A stretch of DNA of 64,000 nt. Source: Paraspadella gotoi. Taxonomy: Eukaryota > Chaetognatha. The stretch is from NCBI GenBank assembly GCA_051294375.1, contig CM119270.1:11662416-11726415 (forward strand). The letters are read 5' to 3'. Both the position numbers and the translations under genes were made by a program. The notes beneath the pieces are model-generated. The model had not been told where the DNA came from. It searched no databases and was given only the letters and a program-made list of their open reading frames with translations. This document shows positions 12,418-25,019 of this stretch, in pieces (positions within the stretch are counted from its first letter, which is position 1; the number at the start of each line of letters is the position of its first letter).

Positions 12418-13762
12418 GCAGCCACGAGCCGCCTCGAGCCAAGGTCTCGAGGAAAAAAAAAGAAGCTTATAAGAGAAGTAAAAAAAGCTTTTTTCCCCAG
12501 ATTTTCTTTATTTTTATTTATTTCTTCTTTTTTTTCCCTTCTTGTTCGGATTTCTGTTTCGCCGATTCATTTTTTATGAGGTTGAGTGCATTAGATTTCG
12601 TCGGTTACTGATAGTTTCCATGGCAACTATCGTCTCGCGGGAGAGATTGATAAAAAACACGGAACTGCATTTGCGAGTCATAGACCATAGTGTATACTTT
12701 ATACAGTTTTTGAAAGCTTAATACATTCAGTATACTACAACAATTTTAATTAAGATATATTTAACAGAAACTATTTTTTGCCATTATAAAGAAATCGTTT
12801 TTGCTCTTAACCCAATCTTCAACTGCTACTTAACTTGATTATTGACAGGCCTTCGGCCCCTTGGCGACGACAACTACTCCATATTGGACGAGCAATTGCC
12901 CCGTTGATGCCCCATTGACGTTTTACGAGGCCACGACGGGACGACGGGCTTTTAGTTCGCGCGCGTTAAATGCCGTCTTGAGTGCGAGATTATCGCAGAT
13001 TTACATTTACAATTACATTTAATTAGCTCAGTGTTGAAAAGAAATTTCCTGATATAAGTTAATTAGCTATACTATACTAAGAAAAAATAAATAAGAAAGA
13101 AAGAGATCAATCTCTGTTCCCCCTTTTCCTCGCTCCGGCCCGGGCGGCCCCAAGGTTGCCCGCTCTGGGTGACTGACCGGATTTCTTTAATGTGGTCAAT
13201 TCGGGTCGAGGCTTAAATCCATGGAATTGGTAAGTGGCGATGACCTCGTTGAACACGAGAAAAATCGCCTAAAAAACATTCCACTTGGCTTGGTTAATGG
13301 ATGGCCAAAAACCAAATTCAAAGCGGAAGCGGAAAAGTAACTTTGTCCTTTATATAAACTGTTGCTTGAGAGTCATCGTCCTTGCGAAATGAGTTTGTAA
13401 TATTATTGAGAAAAAAAATTGACATTATTTTATGAGGATAACACAACGTTGCTTAACCATACTTCATTTTCCTCATGGAAGAGAAATGACATAACAATAA
13501 TATAAATTACCATTATCATTAATTAAGATTTCTTTGGTTTTGTGATGGCGTGAAAATTACCAATATAACTACAGCGAGCTGTCTCAAAATAATGGGCTGA
13601 TAATGCGCCTTGATGCTTCACTGGTGGGTGTTTTTGCCGCTTCTAAAATTCCGGGACTTTGTCTGTCATACAAACGTAATGTCCCTGGGTTGTAAAAGGG
13701 TCTCCTCTCCTCGTCTCTCGCTTCTCTCTCTCTCCTCTCCTCCGCTCTCGTCTCCTCGGTCT

Positions 13763-13800
<38 letters not shown>

Positions 13801-14035
13801 CCCCTCTCCATCCGTCTTTATCCCTTTTTATTCAAACCTCAAAAAACCCTCTCTATATATCTCTACCGATTCAAATTGCAAACTCCTCGACAAACAAACC
13901 GAAAACGACGAAAGCGACGACGACGACAAAGACGACGTAGTAAACGACGACGTAAACGAGGTTCTCGTATTCGTAAATGGTATAAATTTCTCCCCGTTTT
14001 AGGGTAAGCGTTTGCGGGATAAGGAAAACTACTAG

Positions 14036-14070
<35 letters not shown>
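14036..14070. repeat. GAC/ACG trinucleotide array
   Basis: About 11 units of GAC. Similar triplet runs (GAC or its complement) lie at about 4863-4912, 8365-8410, 17129-17147 and 42429-42463. Confidence 0.93.
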
Positions 14071-15565
14071 ACATCTTTTTTTTAATTTTCTTTATATTTA
14101 TGACTTTCACCTTTCCGCCACAACCCAGAAAAAAAAAAATATTCGTCGTGAGACGCGGAATCGACGGGGCTTCGTCGTTATCGTCATCGTCGTCGTCGTT
14201 GTCGTCGCCCGTAAAATGCTTCCCTAGATAATCAAGATGAGCTCCGCCTCGGATTCGACAAGTCTTCCTCCGCCCCCCCCCCTTCGCTTCTCTACCCTTA
14301 AAGTTGTTGTCCTCTAACAATTCTCGTCTTTACATAAATCCCGAATTAGGAGTAAATATAAAAACAAAACAAAAAACAAACAAACAAAACAAAACATGCC
14401 ATAGGCTAAAATAACTCAGACAAAGGCGGCGCTTCGTCTTTAGGACGACGAAGGCGACGTTGAAATTTCTCCTTTACCGAACTGGCAGTAAAAATAGTTT
14501 AGTTTAAACTAATTGTGTAAATATGTCAAACTCTTAACTACATAATATACATAATTAGAATTTTTGAACTAGTAGTCGGGCATGGTATGAGTTCACCCCG
14601 CCTATAAGTATGACACCTTCATTCGTGAGTAAAAGCCAACAGCTCATGACCACAAGTCAACGGATTCAACTGAAACCCACTACCTATCCTGTGGGAAGCC
14701 TTGGGGGCCTGGAAAAGCCAGGTTCCAAGCCCAGGACCCGTTCCATAGCTGCTGAGGGGGAACAGAAAGTACGGATAGTAGTCTTCAGCCCACTTAGCGC
14801 CTTATCCACAAACTTCTCGAAATAGTATTTAATAAATTGTAAATAAACTTCATTTTTTACTTCCTGCATATGTGATTAATAAAAAAAATATATCTTGTAT
14901 TTCATAATAAGTACACCATCAACTGAAATGATTCGATGATCTTAAGAAATCCTCAGCTCCCAACTTCACCGCCCGCCGTGACGTCATTGAGAAAACAGCG
15001 AAAGAAAAAACAACTCGTTTTCTTCCCGCGCGAATCTCCTCCTCTCGACGTTACAGGGCACATGCGATAGAGAGTTCCGGTCTCATTCGCATGCAGCACT
15101 CTCAGTCGCACGCTGCGAACCCCTCGCACGCAGTTCACACGACGCACGCATCACAATCGTTGCGCGCAATGGTTTCGCGCACGTAAACATAATCAACACG
15201 GAAGGCGTAGAGTTTATCTTCTTTCTCCGATCTCAACTCGCACGCCCTTTTGATAAGGCGGCGTCATCAGCGATCGTTGATGAGGTCATCAGCGACATCC
15301 GCCGGCGCTGCCGCCGCCGCAGCAGCCGCCTCTGCAGCCTCCCTCCCTCGTTACCTCCTGTTTTTCCCCAGCCTCAACAACATCAGTTTACCGTCTAAAA
15401 ACGCTTTACCATCTCACGATGACAGCTTTAGACCAATCCTAATCACCACTTTATCCACTTTCATCACCATCTGAATCACCCAAATCACCTCCAGGATTCT
15501 CACTCACCTACCCTTCCTTCCCGTTCAAGGTAACGCGATGCAATCTTGAGTTGGACCACTCGCAA

Positions 15566-16366
15566 NNNNNNNNNNNNNNNNNNNNNNNNNNNNNNNNNNN
15601 NNNNNNNNNNNNNNNNNNNNNNNNNNNNNNNNNNNNNNNNNNNNNNNNNNNNNNNNNNNNNNNNNNNNNNNNNNNNNNNNNNNNNNNNNNNNNNNNNNNN
15701 NNNNNNNNNNNNNNNNNNNNNNNNNNNNNNNNNNNNNNNNNNNNNNNNNNNNNNNNNNNNNNNNNNNNNNNNNNNNNNNNNNNNNNNNNNNNNNNNNNNN
15801 NNNNNNNNNNNNNNNNNNNNNNNNNNNNNNNNNNNNNNNNNNNNNNNNNNNNNNNNNNNNNNNNNNNNNNNNNNNNNNNNNNNNNNNNNNNNNNNNNNNN
15901 NNNNNNNNNNNNNNNNNNNNNNNNNNNNNNNNNNNNNNNNNNNNNNNNNNNNNNNNNNNNNNNNNNNNNNNNNNNNNNNNNNNNNNNNNNNNNNNNNNNN
16001 NNNNNNNNNNNNNNNNNNNNNNNNNNNNNNNNNNNNNNNNNNNNNNNNNNNNNNNNNNNNNNNNNNNNNNNNNNNNNNNNNNNNNNNNNNNNNNNNNNNN
16101 NNNNNNNNNNNNNNNNNNNNNNNNNNNNNNNNNNNNNNNNNNNNNNNNNNNNNNNNNNNNNNNNNNNNNNNNNNNNNNNNNNNNNNNNNNNNNNNNNNNN
16201 NNNNNNNNNNNNNNNNNNNNNNNNNNNNNNNNNNNNNNNNNNNNNNNNNNNNNNNNNNNNNNNNNNNNNNNNNNNNNNNNNNNNNNNNNNNNNNNNNNNN
16301 NNNNNNNNNNNNNNNNNNNNNNNNNNNNNNNNNNNNNNNNNNNNNNNNNNNNNNNNNNNNNNNNNN
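15566..16366. other. Assembly gap, 801 N
   Basis: Unknown sequence between a CpG-richer region (14.95-15.33 kb) and a GA-rich block. Confidence 0.98.
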
Positions 16367-17956
16367 TCGTCGATCAAAACGAACTCCGAAATCGTCAGAT
16401 CCGTTTCCTTCTCTTCACCATCTCTTCCCATCTCTCCCCACTCTCTTTGCATCTCTCCCTCGTTTCTTCCCATCTCTTCCACCTCAAAATTGATTCCCCC
16501 TTTTCACATCAAACTTTGTCGAGCTCTCCTCCCCTTTTCCGTCGACAAATCCCAAAATAACAAAATTCGAATCACAATGACAGAGAGAGAGAGAGAGGAG
16601 AGATAGAGGAGAGAGTGAAATATTGGAGAAGGAGAAGGAGAGGGCAGAGGAGTGAAGAGCCGGAGCTGAAGATAAAAGCGGAGAGGAGTAGAAGAGAGAG
16701 AAGAGGAGGAGAAGGAAGAGAGAGAGGAGAATATGAGGAAAATCGGGATGGACGAGAGTGAAAAGTGTAAGGAAGAGGAGAAGGTAGAGACGGGAAGAGT
16801 TGAGATGAGAACGGGAGCGGATAACAGAGATGATTGTAGACAGGATCCGTAGAGGTAGAGAGAGAGATGAGGAGACGAAGAGGGGCGAGGCAACGAGCTG
16901 AGAGGAGATACGAGCGAAAGAGAAGAGGGAAGTATCAATAAGGAGAGAAGATGCGTGTGTAGTAAGGCGCGATCAGAGGCAGGAAAGTAAGCGAGGGGGA
17001 GGAGAGAGTTAAGGAGAGAGAGAGAGAAGCAGAGAGAGAGAGATATTTGCGAAAATGTTCGCGATCGAAATCTCAATTTCCTCTTTTGCGAGTCTCGCGT
17101 TGGGTACGAAGAGGAGGAGGGGGTTAACGACGACGACGACGACGACAAAGACGAAGGAGAAGATTCTGAGGACGGAGAAGAAAATGACGATAAACGATGA
17201 AGACGACGACTGTTTACGACGAGAAGACGTCGCGGTCGTCGACCCTGTTCCTAAATATGAGAATGTTCTATCTAGAAAATTTGAGTATAACTTATTCAGT
17301 TATCTGTGTAACTAAGATACGTAGTTTCAAATGAACGACAGAGAGAGAGAAAGTTGTTTCTGATGACGGTGAAGATTGTTACAATGTCGAAGAGGACGTA
17401 AAGATTCGAAATGTGTTTACAAAACAAAATTGTCACAACTCCTTAATGTTATTTTAACTTCCTTTTCTATCTTTGTGATACTTCGATACTAATAGTAAAA
17501 CCGTAAATAAGCTTTTTGGAAGAACTTCAGGGAATCTTGGCAATTAGCTGAAGTTTAAACAAATACAGTTCGCTGTCCGGAGTCGTACTAAACTTAAAAT
17601 ACAGCAAGCTAAACAAATAACAACAACAACAAACAACAATGACTAGATTGACCAGTTGGTCCGAGAGTACGACCAAATGGACGAAAGTGCAAGGACTCAA
17701 ACGAAAGAGGGACGACCACAATCGACCACTCTCCTCGCCCACAATGCCCCCACATTCCTAGACCGACCGACCTGTTCCCCTCGTCCCCTCAAAAAAGTGT
17801 GGGGGTTAAATGTCGCCGATGAAATTACATGAATAATGTAAGACTCGGTTTTTGGAGGATCGAGTCGGAGAGAGGGGAGAGAGAGAGAGAGAGCGAGAGC
17901 GAGAGGGTGAGGGATTCCTTAGGATTTCTCGTTGATTGACGCACCTGAGTCTCGGC

Positions 17957-18031
17957 GAGTCTCGGATGACAGATGTCAGTCGAGTCTCCGGTGACAGATG
18001 TCAGGCGAGTCTAGGATGACAGATGTCGAAT
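17957..18031. repeat. 25-bp tandem repeat, three copies
   Basis: Unit of form GAGTCT.GGATGACAGATGTC followed by AGTC or AGGC, repeated three times with a few substitutions and a decayed trailing copy. Confidence 0.85.
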
Positions 18032-18442
18032 AACGGAAGATGGATGTCAGACGATGACGGACTAGAGTCTCGACCGAATCCAAACGACGGTGAAATTCAA
18101 AATTGTCTTCAGAAAAAAAAAAAAGGCGCAGACTAATTTTCCACCTTCGATAGACAGACGCTTATTCCTGAGGCCGAAATGTTGTTAAATTGATTTTTGC
18201 ACAAGATCGTATTTTTCTGTTTTAACCGATGTACAGTTTTCTATGGTTTCTATTAATCTAATGTCGGTTTTGATTCGTTTTAAATTCGTTGACTTTTAAT
18301 TTCCTCCTTTTTTTGTTTCAATCGCTCTTTTCATAGGCCGAGTGTTTGTTTACTTTTTCTTTCGCTGAGATTTGTTTTCTATCCCTTTCCATCGGCGGCG
18401 CTCGCGTCGCTCTTTTTTTTTCACGTGGGAGAAGAAAACAAA

Positions 18443-18503
18443 ATGGCGTCGCGGTTGATCTCGGAAAAGCAGAGGCGCTTGGGGAGAGAAGTAGAAAAAC
18501 GGG
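18443..18503 (+). CDS. Candidate first coding exon (orphan)
   Basis: AACAAAATGG start context, 20 codons (MASRLISEKQRRLGRE and further) and a consensus donor G|GTAAGTGAG. It sits just downstream of a CACGTG box (18422-18427) in a GC-richer patch. No downstream exon could be identified. A short open frame with a good donor can arise by chance. Confidence 0.22.
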
Positions 18504-21159
18504 GTAAGTGAGTGAAAGAAAAAGGGAAAATTAAGAAAGTGAAAGAAATAAAAAAAGAAGTGAAAAGGAAGAAATCGATTAAGTGTGATGAACACTAAAA
18601 GAAGATTGGAAAAGTAAAAAAAATGCACTGGACACTGGTATAATCAGAAGTGCTTAAGAATTTATACTTAATTGGTAATAAAAAAAAATAATATTTGATC
18701 ATCGGCAAGTCTGAAAGATGCACGATAAGTCTTTAAAAGTTTAACGTTATTAGTTGAGCGAAGTCATTTTAAGATTAATGATGATAGCGCGAGTCTGGAG
18801 AAACAGGTGTTTTATGGGGATGAAAAATAATAGTCGTTGGCAATGGGCTCTCAAGAGGAAAAAATGACAAGGGTTCCCATTGAATGAGTGGAAAAAACAC
18901 TAGATGAGGCGCGATAAAAATAAAACGCCAGAAAGAGTCGAAGCGGGCGGAATTTCGCGGCAGAAATAGACTTTCTTAAGGAAAAAAAATCACCAACGAA
19001 GCGATTTGATATTCGTGGAGAAAAGAATCACAAAATCATTTTAACATAACAAACAGAGGCGTATAGCGTATAGTTTTTTTTTTTAAGATCCAAAATTTAT
19101 CCAAAATATCGTTACTTTTTTACATGAATTTTTCTTTTTGCATTTGAAAACGCTTTTTGCAATATAAAAATCTTGCACGAAATCCAAAAACTAAATTAGA
19201 TTTCAAGTAGATTTAACCCATTTGCTTGAAAACCTCTCTCCATGCAGTTGCTTCGCCCAACAATAGAACTTAACGGGAACAAAGAGAGATAAAGAAATAG
19301 CTGGTTCAGGGAAAAATTCAAGAGGACAGTGGAGTAAGGCGGATAAATGAAGGTGAATTATAAAGTGAGAATGGAGTGAAGAGGAAAGATAGAAAAAATA
19401 GAGGGAATCACGTGAAGACAGAAATTTCAAAATAAGGAAAGAGATAAACAAAAAAAAACGAGACCGGTAATTACTACTTTGTATTAATGCAATTCATTAA
19501 AAATTAACTCCGTGACAAATGGCGCGAAACGCTCCAGACAAGCTCGACAACCGCTAGATGGACCGCGTACCATAACTCCCGAGGCCGTGTCGCCCTGCAC
19601 GCTAAATCCTACATACGCGGTCGAGGGTTAGGGCGCCGCCTGCCGTGCGTCTTAGGAGATGCTCGAGGTGTTGTGTGTTCGCAATCCTCCCGCCCAACTC
19701 CATTCCTCTCTTCATTCTCTCTCTCTTCCTCTTCCTCGTCTCACCTCTCTCCTCCTCTCTCTCTCTCTCCGTCTCTCTCTCTCTCCTCCTTCTCTCTCCT
19801 CCCTCTCCTCAAATTACGAAACACCAAGTCGAATTCCCCGGAGGGAACGAGAAACAGAGTTAATTGAAAATCGAAACGAACTGCAGTCAACTCCGTATGT
19901 CTAGTATTTGTTCCGTTATAACGAACCTACTTGGAATCCCGAGATTGAGAGAAGAGATAATTCAGAAATCAATGTAATCCAACAATAAGAGTAAATAAGG
20001 GTTGTGATTCAAATTGTACTTTTGACCGAACCGAGGAATTAATCAAAATAAAAAAAATATTGTTTTCTATTTTTTCTATTTCTTTGTGTATTTTTTTTCA
20101 CGTCATCAACGACTAAACTCTTTTCAAGCAAAAAAAAAAAAAAATCAAGTCACACAAAAGAATCGGTTTTCCCGATCGGCTTTCGCTTTCCGGCGAATCG
20201 ACTTTTCCGATCGGTTGTATTCAACACATTTTAATCTCGTTCGTCGTCTTCGGTGATTTCGATCAAAACTTCGGTCGTGATTCCTTTCAACAGTTTTTCC
20301 CTTGAGTCTCATCAGCAGCTCTGGCCTGGAAGCAAAGTTGAATATCACGATTTTAATCACAGACGTGATTCGTGAATTCAATCCCGAAGTTAATCAGCAT
20401 CATGGATGTCGATTCCAATAGAGAGAGCAAGTTTTATTAGCATTAATTTCTATTCTCATTTTCTACCGTTATTCCAGTACGTTTAGTGGACCATATTTTA
20501 AGCGAGCTCGGTTTAAATCCAATCAGCGTTGATTACAATCATCGGTTTTTTTGGTTGGATGCCAATCAGCGGGTTGGATATGATTACCATCATCAGAGTT
20601 GGAGTTGTTTTCAATCAGTCGCCTTTTGCTTTGATACCAATCAGCGATGAATTCAAAGAAAAAAAATAAGAAAAAATGCCGTCGGTTTTCGTCGAATCAG
20701 ATTTTGAGTAAAAAAGGAAAAAAAAAGACGAATTCCGATTTTGAGGGAGAAAATCCAAGGAAAGGAAGATGCGAGTCAGAGAAGAAAAAGAAAGAAAGAA
20801 AAAAAAGGATTAAAAAAAAAAGGAAAGGAATAGAAAGCATAGGAATAGAAGACGAGGGAAATGGAAAAAAAAAGGACAAAAGAACAAGAAAAGAAAGAAA
20901 AAAGGACAGAAAAGAAGAAAATTTTCATTAAAGAAATAAATAAAAGAGAATATGTCAAGCAAAGATAAACAGAAAGGAAATAACTGTGAAGAAAAACGAG
21001 AGAAAAAAATTGTTAGAACAAAACGAAGAAATGAGCGAGAGATAAGAAAGCCGGGAAAAAGCGGGATGTAGAGAACAAAGCGAAAAACAACAAAAACAAA
21101 AAACAACAACCGAAAATCGTTTTGCATCAAAAAACCAAGACGAATGACAAAAACCGCGA

Positions 21160-21177
21160 GAGAGAGAGAGAGAGAGC

Positions 21178-21236
<59 letters not shown>

Positions 21237-21260
21237 GAAAAGAGAGAGAGAGTGAAGAGA
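21160..21260. repeat. GA microsatellite, interrupted
   Basis: GA runs broken by single bases, within a purine-rich block that extends from about 20640 to 21660. Confidence 0.92.
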
Positions 21261-21843
21261 GAGAGAAGAGAGAGGACAGTAAAAATGGAGGAAAGAAGGA
21301 AGAAATGGAGAAAAGAAAAGGAGCGCTCCGCCAGCTTCGACTCACGTGAACCGAGAGGAAAAACGTTGGCGCGAGACGACGACGCGGTTCGTGAGACGCG
21401 AGGGGGAAGAGGAGGAGGAAGAGGAAGAGGAAAGAAGTGAATCAGGAGGTGAGAGAACAGGAGGCGCGAGAAGAGAGGAAAGAAAATATGAGGAGAGACA
21501 TGCTGGGAGGATAATGAAAAGAAGAAAAGAGGGAAAGAGGGATGGATTGAAATGGAGAGAGGAAAGATGATAATTGGAAAGGAAAAAGAGATAGAAGAAA
21601 TTAAGAAAGGAGGAAAGGAATGAAATGAGGAGAAAGAAAGAAAGAAATTAAAAGGAAAGAAAAGGCTAAGGATTAGTTAGGAAATGTGTGAATGAATCAA
21701 ACCTTCATCGATTCTTTTTTCAATATTCAATCCATCGGTCGACAATTAATTGCAAAATTGAATTTTCGTAATTCCTTAATCTAAGTGTCACAGCAGGTCT
21801 GAGATTTAGCGATTAGGTGCTTTACAAATTTCCATCAGAGAAG

Positions 21844-21954
<111 letters not shown>

Positions 21955-22378
21955 CCTATATTTCTTAATTTCTTTAGTATTCACGAGACCCAGTTCACCA
22001 TCGGAGTTCATTCCATTTGTCACGACGGTCCATTACTTCTGTCTCTCTCGCACGTTTCTTCACAACTCATCACATAACATGGCAACTTTACATTGCAACA
22101 TGTAAAATTATAATTTCACTCGTCAATTTCAATACATTCATTCGAAATCAGAGTTACGCCAGTTTTCATTCTTCACTGAATATCGACTGTCAGTTTGACG
22201 GTGCAATCGACGGACAGAATCACTTCACTTCACACTGAATTCACGTTTCACACTCTCCTCGAATTCTAGGGATTCACATTTTTTCCTTTGATAAAAAATC
22301 TTTTTTTTCTCAGGTATCTTCTCCTCACGGGCTCTCATTCACACGATCCACAAGTTCCCTTCTCTCTCTCTCTCGTCT

Positions 22379-22416
<38 letters not shown>

Positions 22417-22885
22417 ATCTCTCTCTCTTCTCTCATCTCTCTCTCTCGCTCTCTCTCGCTTCTCTCCCCTCTGCTTCTCTCTTTAGGATAGTTATTCGTC
22501 AAACCCCTATTTTTACTCTCTTTCTTTCTCTCTTTCATTTTCTCTCTTCCTCTTTCCTCTTCTTCCTTTCCTAAAAAAAAAAGAGGTAATATTTCGCCAA
22601 AACGGTTTGGGTTTTTCGGTGATCTGGCGATCACATCTGGTTCCAGAACTCATTCACACATTTTCGCCTTTCAAAGCTAAGGGAAGGGGGCGGAGGGGAA
22701 AGGGGCACGTGACGATTGAGGGAGAGAGACAAGACGAGGGGGAAAAAAATCGTTCCTTGTCAAAAGTTTGAGTTTTGTGAATAAGAAAGTTAAACAGATG
22801 TTCTGAGAAGAAGCAGAGAGGAACCGACACTGCAAACATTTATGCGCGCTGAGCTCTTTTCTGGTTGAAAAATAGAATGCATAAA

Positions 22886-23132
22886 NNNNNNNNNNNNNNN
22901 NNNNNNNNNNNNNNNNNNNNNNNNNNNNNNNNNNNNNNNNNNNNNNNNNNNNNNNNNNNNNNNNNNNNNNNNNNNNNNNNNNNNNNNNNNNNNNNNNNNN
23001 NNNNNNNNNNNNNNNNNNNNNNNNNNNNNNNNNNNNNNNNNNNNNNNNNNNNNNNNNNNNNNNNNNNNNNNNNNNNNNNNNNNNNNNNNNNNNNNNNNNN
23101 NNNNNNNNNNNNNNNNNNNNNNNNNNNNNNNN
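22886..23132. other. Assembly gap, 247 N
   Basis: Unknown sequence, in AT-rich DNA. Confidence 0.98.
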
Positions 23133-23328
23133 ATCGTAAAAACAATTACTGGAAATTGACTAAAAATAATGACATCGAAAAAAGATGATGACTTCCAACT
23201 GACAAACAAGAAAAATTTTTAAATGTCCGGTTATCGTCATTTTTTCTCGTATTTCGACTGAAGGCGAACCGTGTGACAAGATCACTAACTTTATATTATA
23301 TCATTACATTATCTTTTTATTAATATAA

Positions 23329-23884
23329 NNNNNNNNNNNNNNNNNNNNNNNNNNNNNNNNNNNNNNNNNNNNNNNNNNNNNNNNNNNNNNNNNNNNNNNN
23401 NNNNNNNNNNNNNNNNNNNNNNNNNNNNNNNNNNNNNNNNNNNNNNNNNNNNNNNNNNNNNNNNNNNNNNNNNNNNNNNNNNNNNNNNNNNNNNNNNNNN
23501 NNNNNNNNNNNNNNNNNNNNNNNNNNNNNNNNNNNNNNNNNNNNNNNNNNNNNNNNNNNNNNNNNNNNNNNNNNNNNNNNNNNNNNNNNNNNNNNNNNNN
23601 NNNNNNNNNNNNNNNNNNNNNNNNNNNNNNNNNNNNNNNNNNNNNNNNNNNNNNNNNNNNNNNNNNNNNNNNNNNNNNNNNNNNNNNNNNNNNNNNNNNN
23701 NNNNNNNNNNNNNNNNNNNNNNNNNNNNNNNNNNNNNNNNNNNNNNNNNNNNNNNNNNNNNNNNNNNNNNNNNNNNNNNNNNNNNNNNNNNNNNNNNNNN
23801 NNNNNNNNNNNNNNNNNNNNNNNNNNNNNNNNNNNNNNNNNNNNNNNNNNNNNNNNNNNNNNNNNNNNNNNNNNNNNNNNNNNN
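23329..23884. other. Assembly gap, 556 N
   Basis: Unknown sequence. The first base after it begins ATCGTCAAAGATTCG, which recurs at 25403 at the start of another duplicated block. Confidence 0.98.
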
Positions 23885-24013
23885 ATCGTCAAAGATTCGT
23901 TCCACTGTTTCCTCTTTGTTTTCTGTCTTTCTGTCTCTAATTTTTTATCTTTTTTCCTATTTTTCTTTCTCTCTTTCTTTTTATCTTTTTCGATATTTTT
24001 CTTTCTATCTTTC

Positions 24014-24295
24014 NNNNNNNNNNNNNNNNNNNNNNNNNNNNNNNNNNNNNNNNNNNNNNNNNNNNNNNNNNNNNNNNNNNNNNNNNNNNNNNNNNNNNNN
24101 NNNNNNNNNNNNNNNNNNNNNNNNNNNNNNNNNNNNNNNNNNNNNNNNNNNNNNNNNNNNNNNNNNNNNNNNNNNNNNNNNNNNNNNNNNNNNNNNNNNN
24201 NNNNNNNNNNNNNNNNNNNNNNNNNNNNNNNNNNNNNNNNNNNNNNNNNNNNNNNNNNNNNNNNNNNNNNNNNNNNNNNNNNNNNNNNNNNNNNN
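24014..24295. other. Assembly gap, 282 N
   Basis: Unknown sequence between a CTTT-rich stretch and segment A copy 1. The equivalent place in copy 2 (25530-25554) is also a gap, so the CTTT tract probably blocked assembly. Confidence 0.98.
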
Positions 24296-24776
24296 TAAAA
24301 ATCTTTGATGCGAAAATTGAATGAAGCTAATCCGGATTTAATGATGATTTTAGTCGCTTTTTTAACTGCCGCGCGAGGAGTGGGTGGAAGCGTCGAGCTG
24401 GCCGGGTCCCAAAAGCCTTCGAATCAAAAAGTTTTATTTACCGAAATGATAAAAACCAAAACATTATTCTTTCTGCCGTGATAACCGCATTTAAAGAAAA
24501 CTATTATTCCTCAGGCTTTACATTTACGAGCTTGTAAAGCCCTTTTTATAAGTATATTTGGTTATTCTTTGTTTTGCTTAGTGGGCGCTTTTTTTTTCTT
24601 TTTTTTTATGTTTTTTCTTCCGCTCGGAGCGACTTTGTGTTTTTCTTCCATTTTTCTTTTGTTTTTGTTTTCTCGAGAAGTTTTCCTTGTTTTTTAAAAC
24701 TTCTATCGTTCCATCTCGAGACTTCCTCATTTCCTGGCAATTTCTCGTTTGTATCTTTTTGTTTACATCGACTTAT
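24296..24776 (+). repeat. Duplicated segment A, copy 1
   Basis: Begins AAATCTTTGATGCGAAAATTG and runs to ACATCGACTTA beside a 10-N gap. It contains a GC-richer block with GTGGGTGGAAGCGTCGAGCTGG. Other copies are at 25636-26155 (direct), 32803-32908 (first 100 bp, direct, almost identical) and about 33560-34090 (inverted). Copies differ mainly by 1-3 base indels. No open frame is conserved among copies, so it is not supported as coding. Confidence 0.85.
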
Positions 24777-24786
24777 NNNNNNNNNN
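24777..24786. other. Assembly gap, 10 N
   Basis: Short gap exactly at the 3' end of segment A copy 1. Confidence 0.95.
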
Positions 24787-25019
24787 GGAATTCTCCGCTC
24801 GGGAGTCGAGGGCCGTTTGAGCGGGAAGCCACTAGAGGGCCATTCGCTAAAACGTCCCGCGTTGGAGATCAAAACCTTTTTTCCCTTTTTTCAACTCTTC
24901 TCTTTTTTCTTTTTCTTTTTTCCATTTTTAGTATTTATCATTAGCGAATCGAGTCGAAGGCTCGTGAAACGTCCCCGGCCGACATTCAGCGTAATTAAGG
25001 AGATACTTTTCTTTGACGA

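Noticed and set aside
11275-12611. Long open frames of 275-434 codons crossing the 11.6-12.4 kb gap (and 15.5-16.6 kb)
   Set aside because: Almost entirely N; the flanking residues are low-complexity.
14584-14825. Possible LINE or conserved exon fragment with balanced composition (SLGGLEKPGSKPRT)
   Set aside because: No conserved motif, no splice sites in phase and no second copy in the window.
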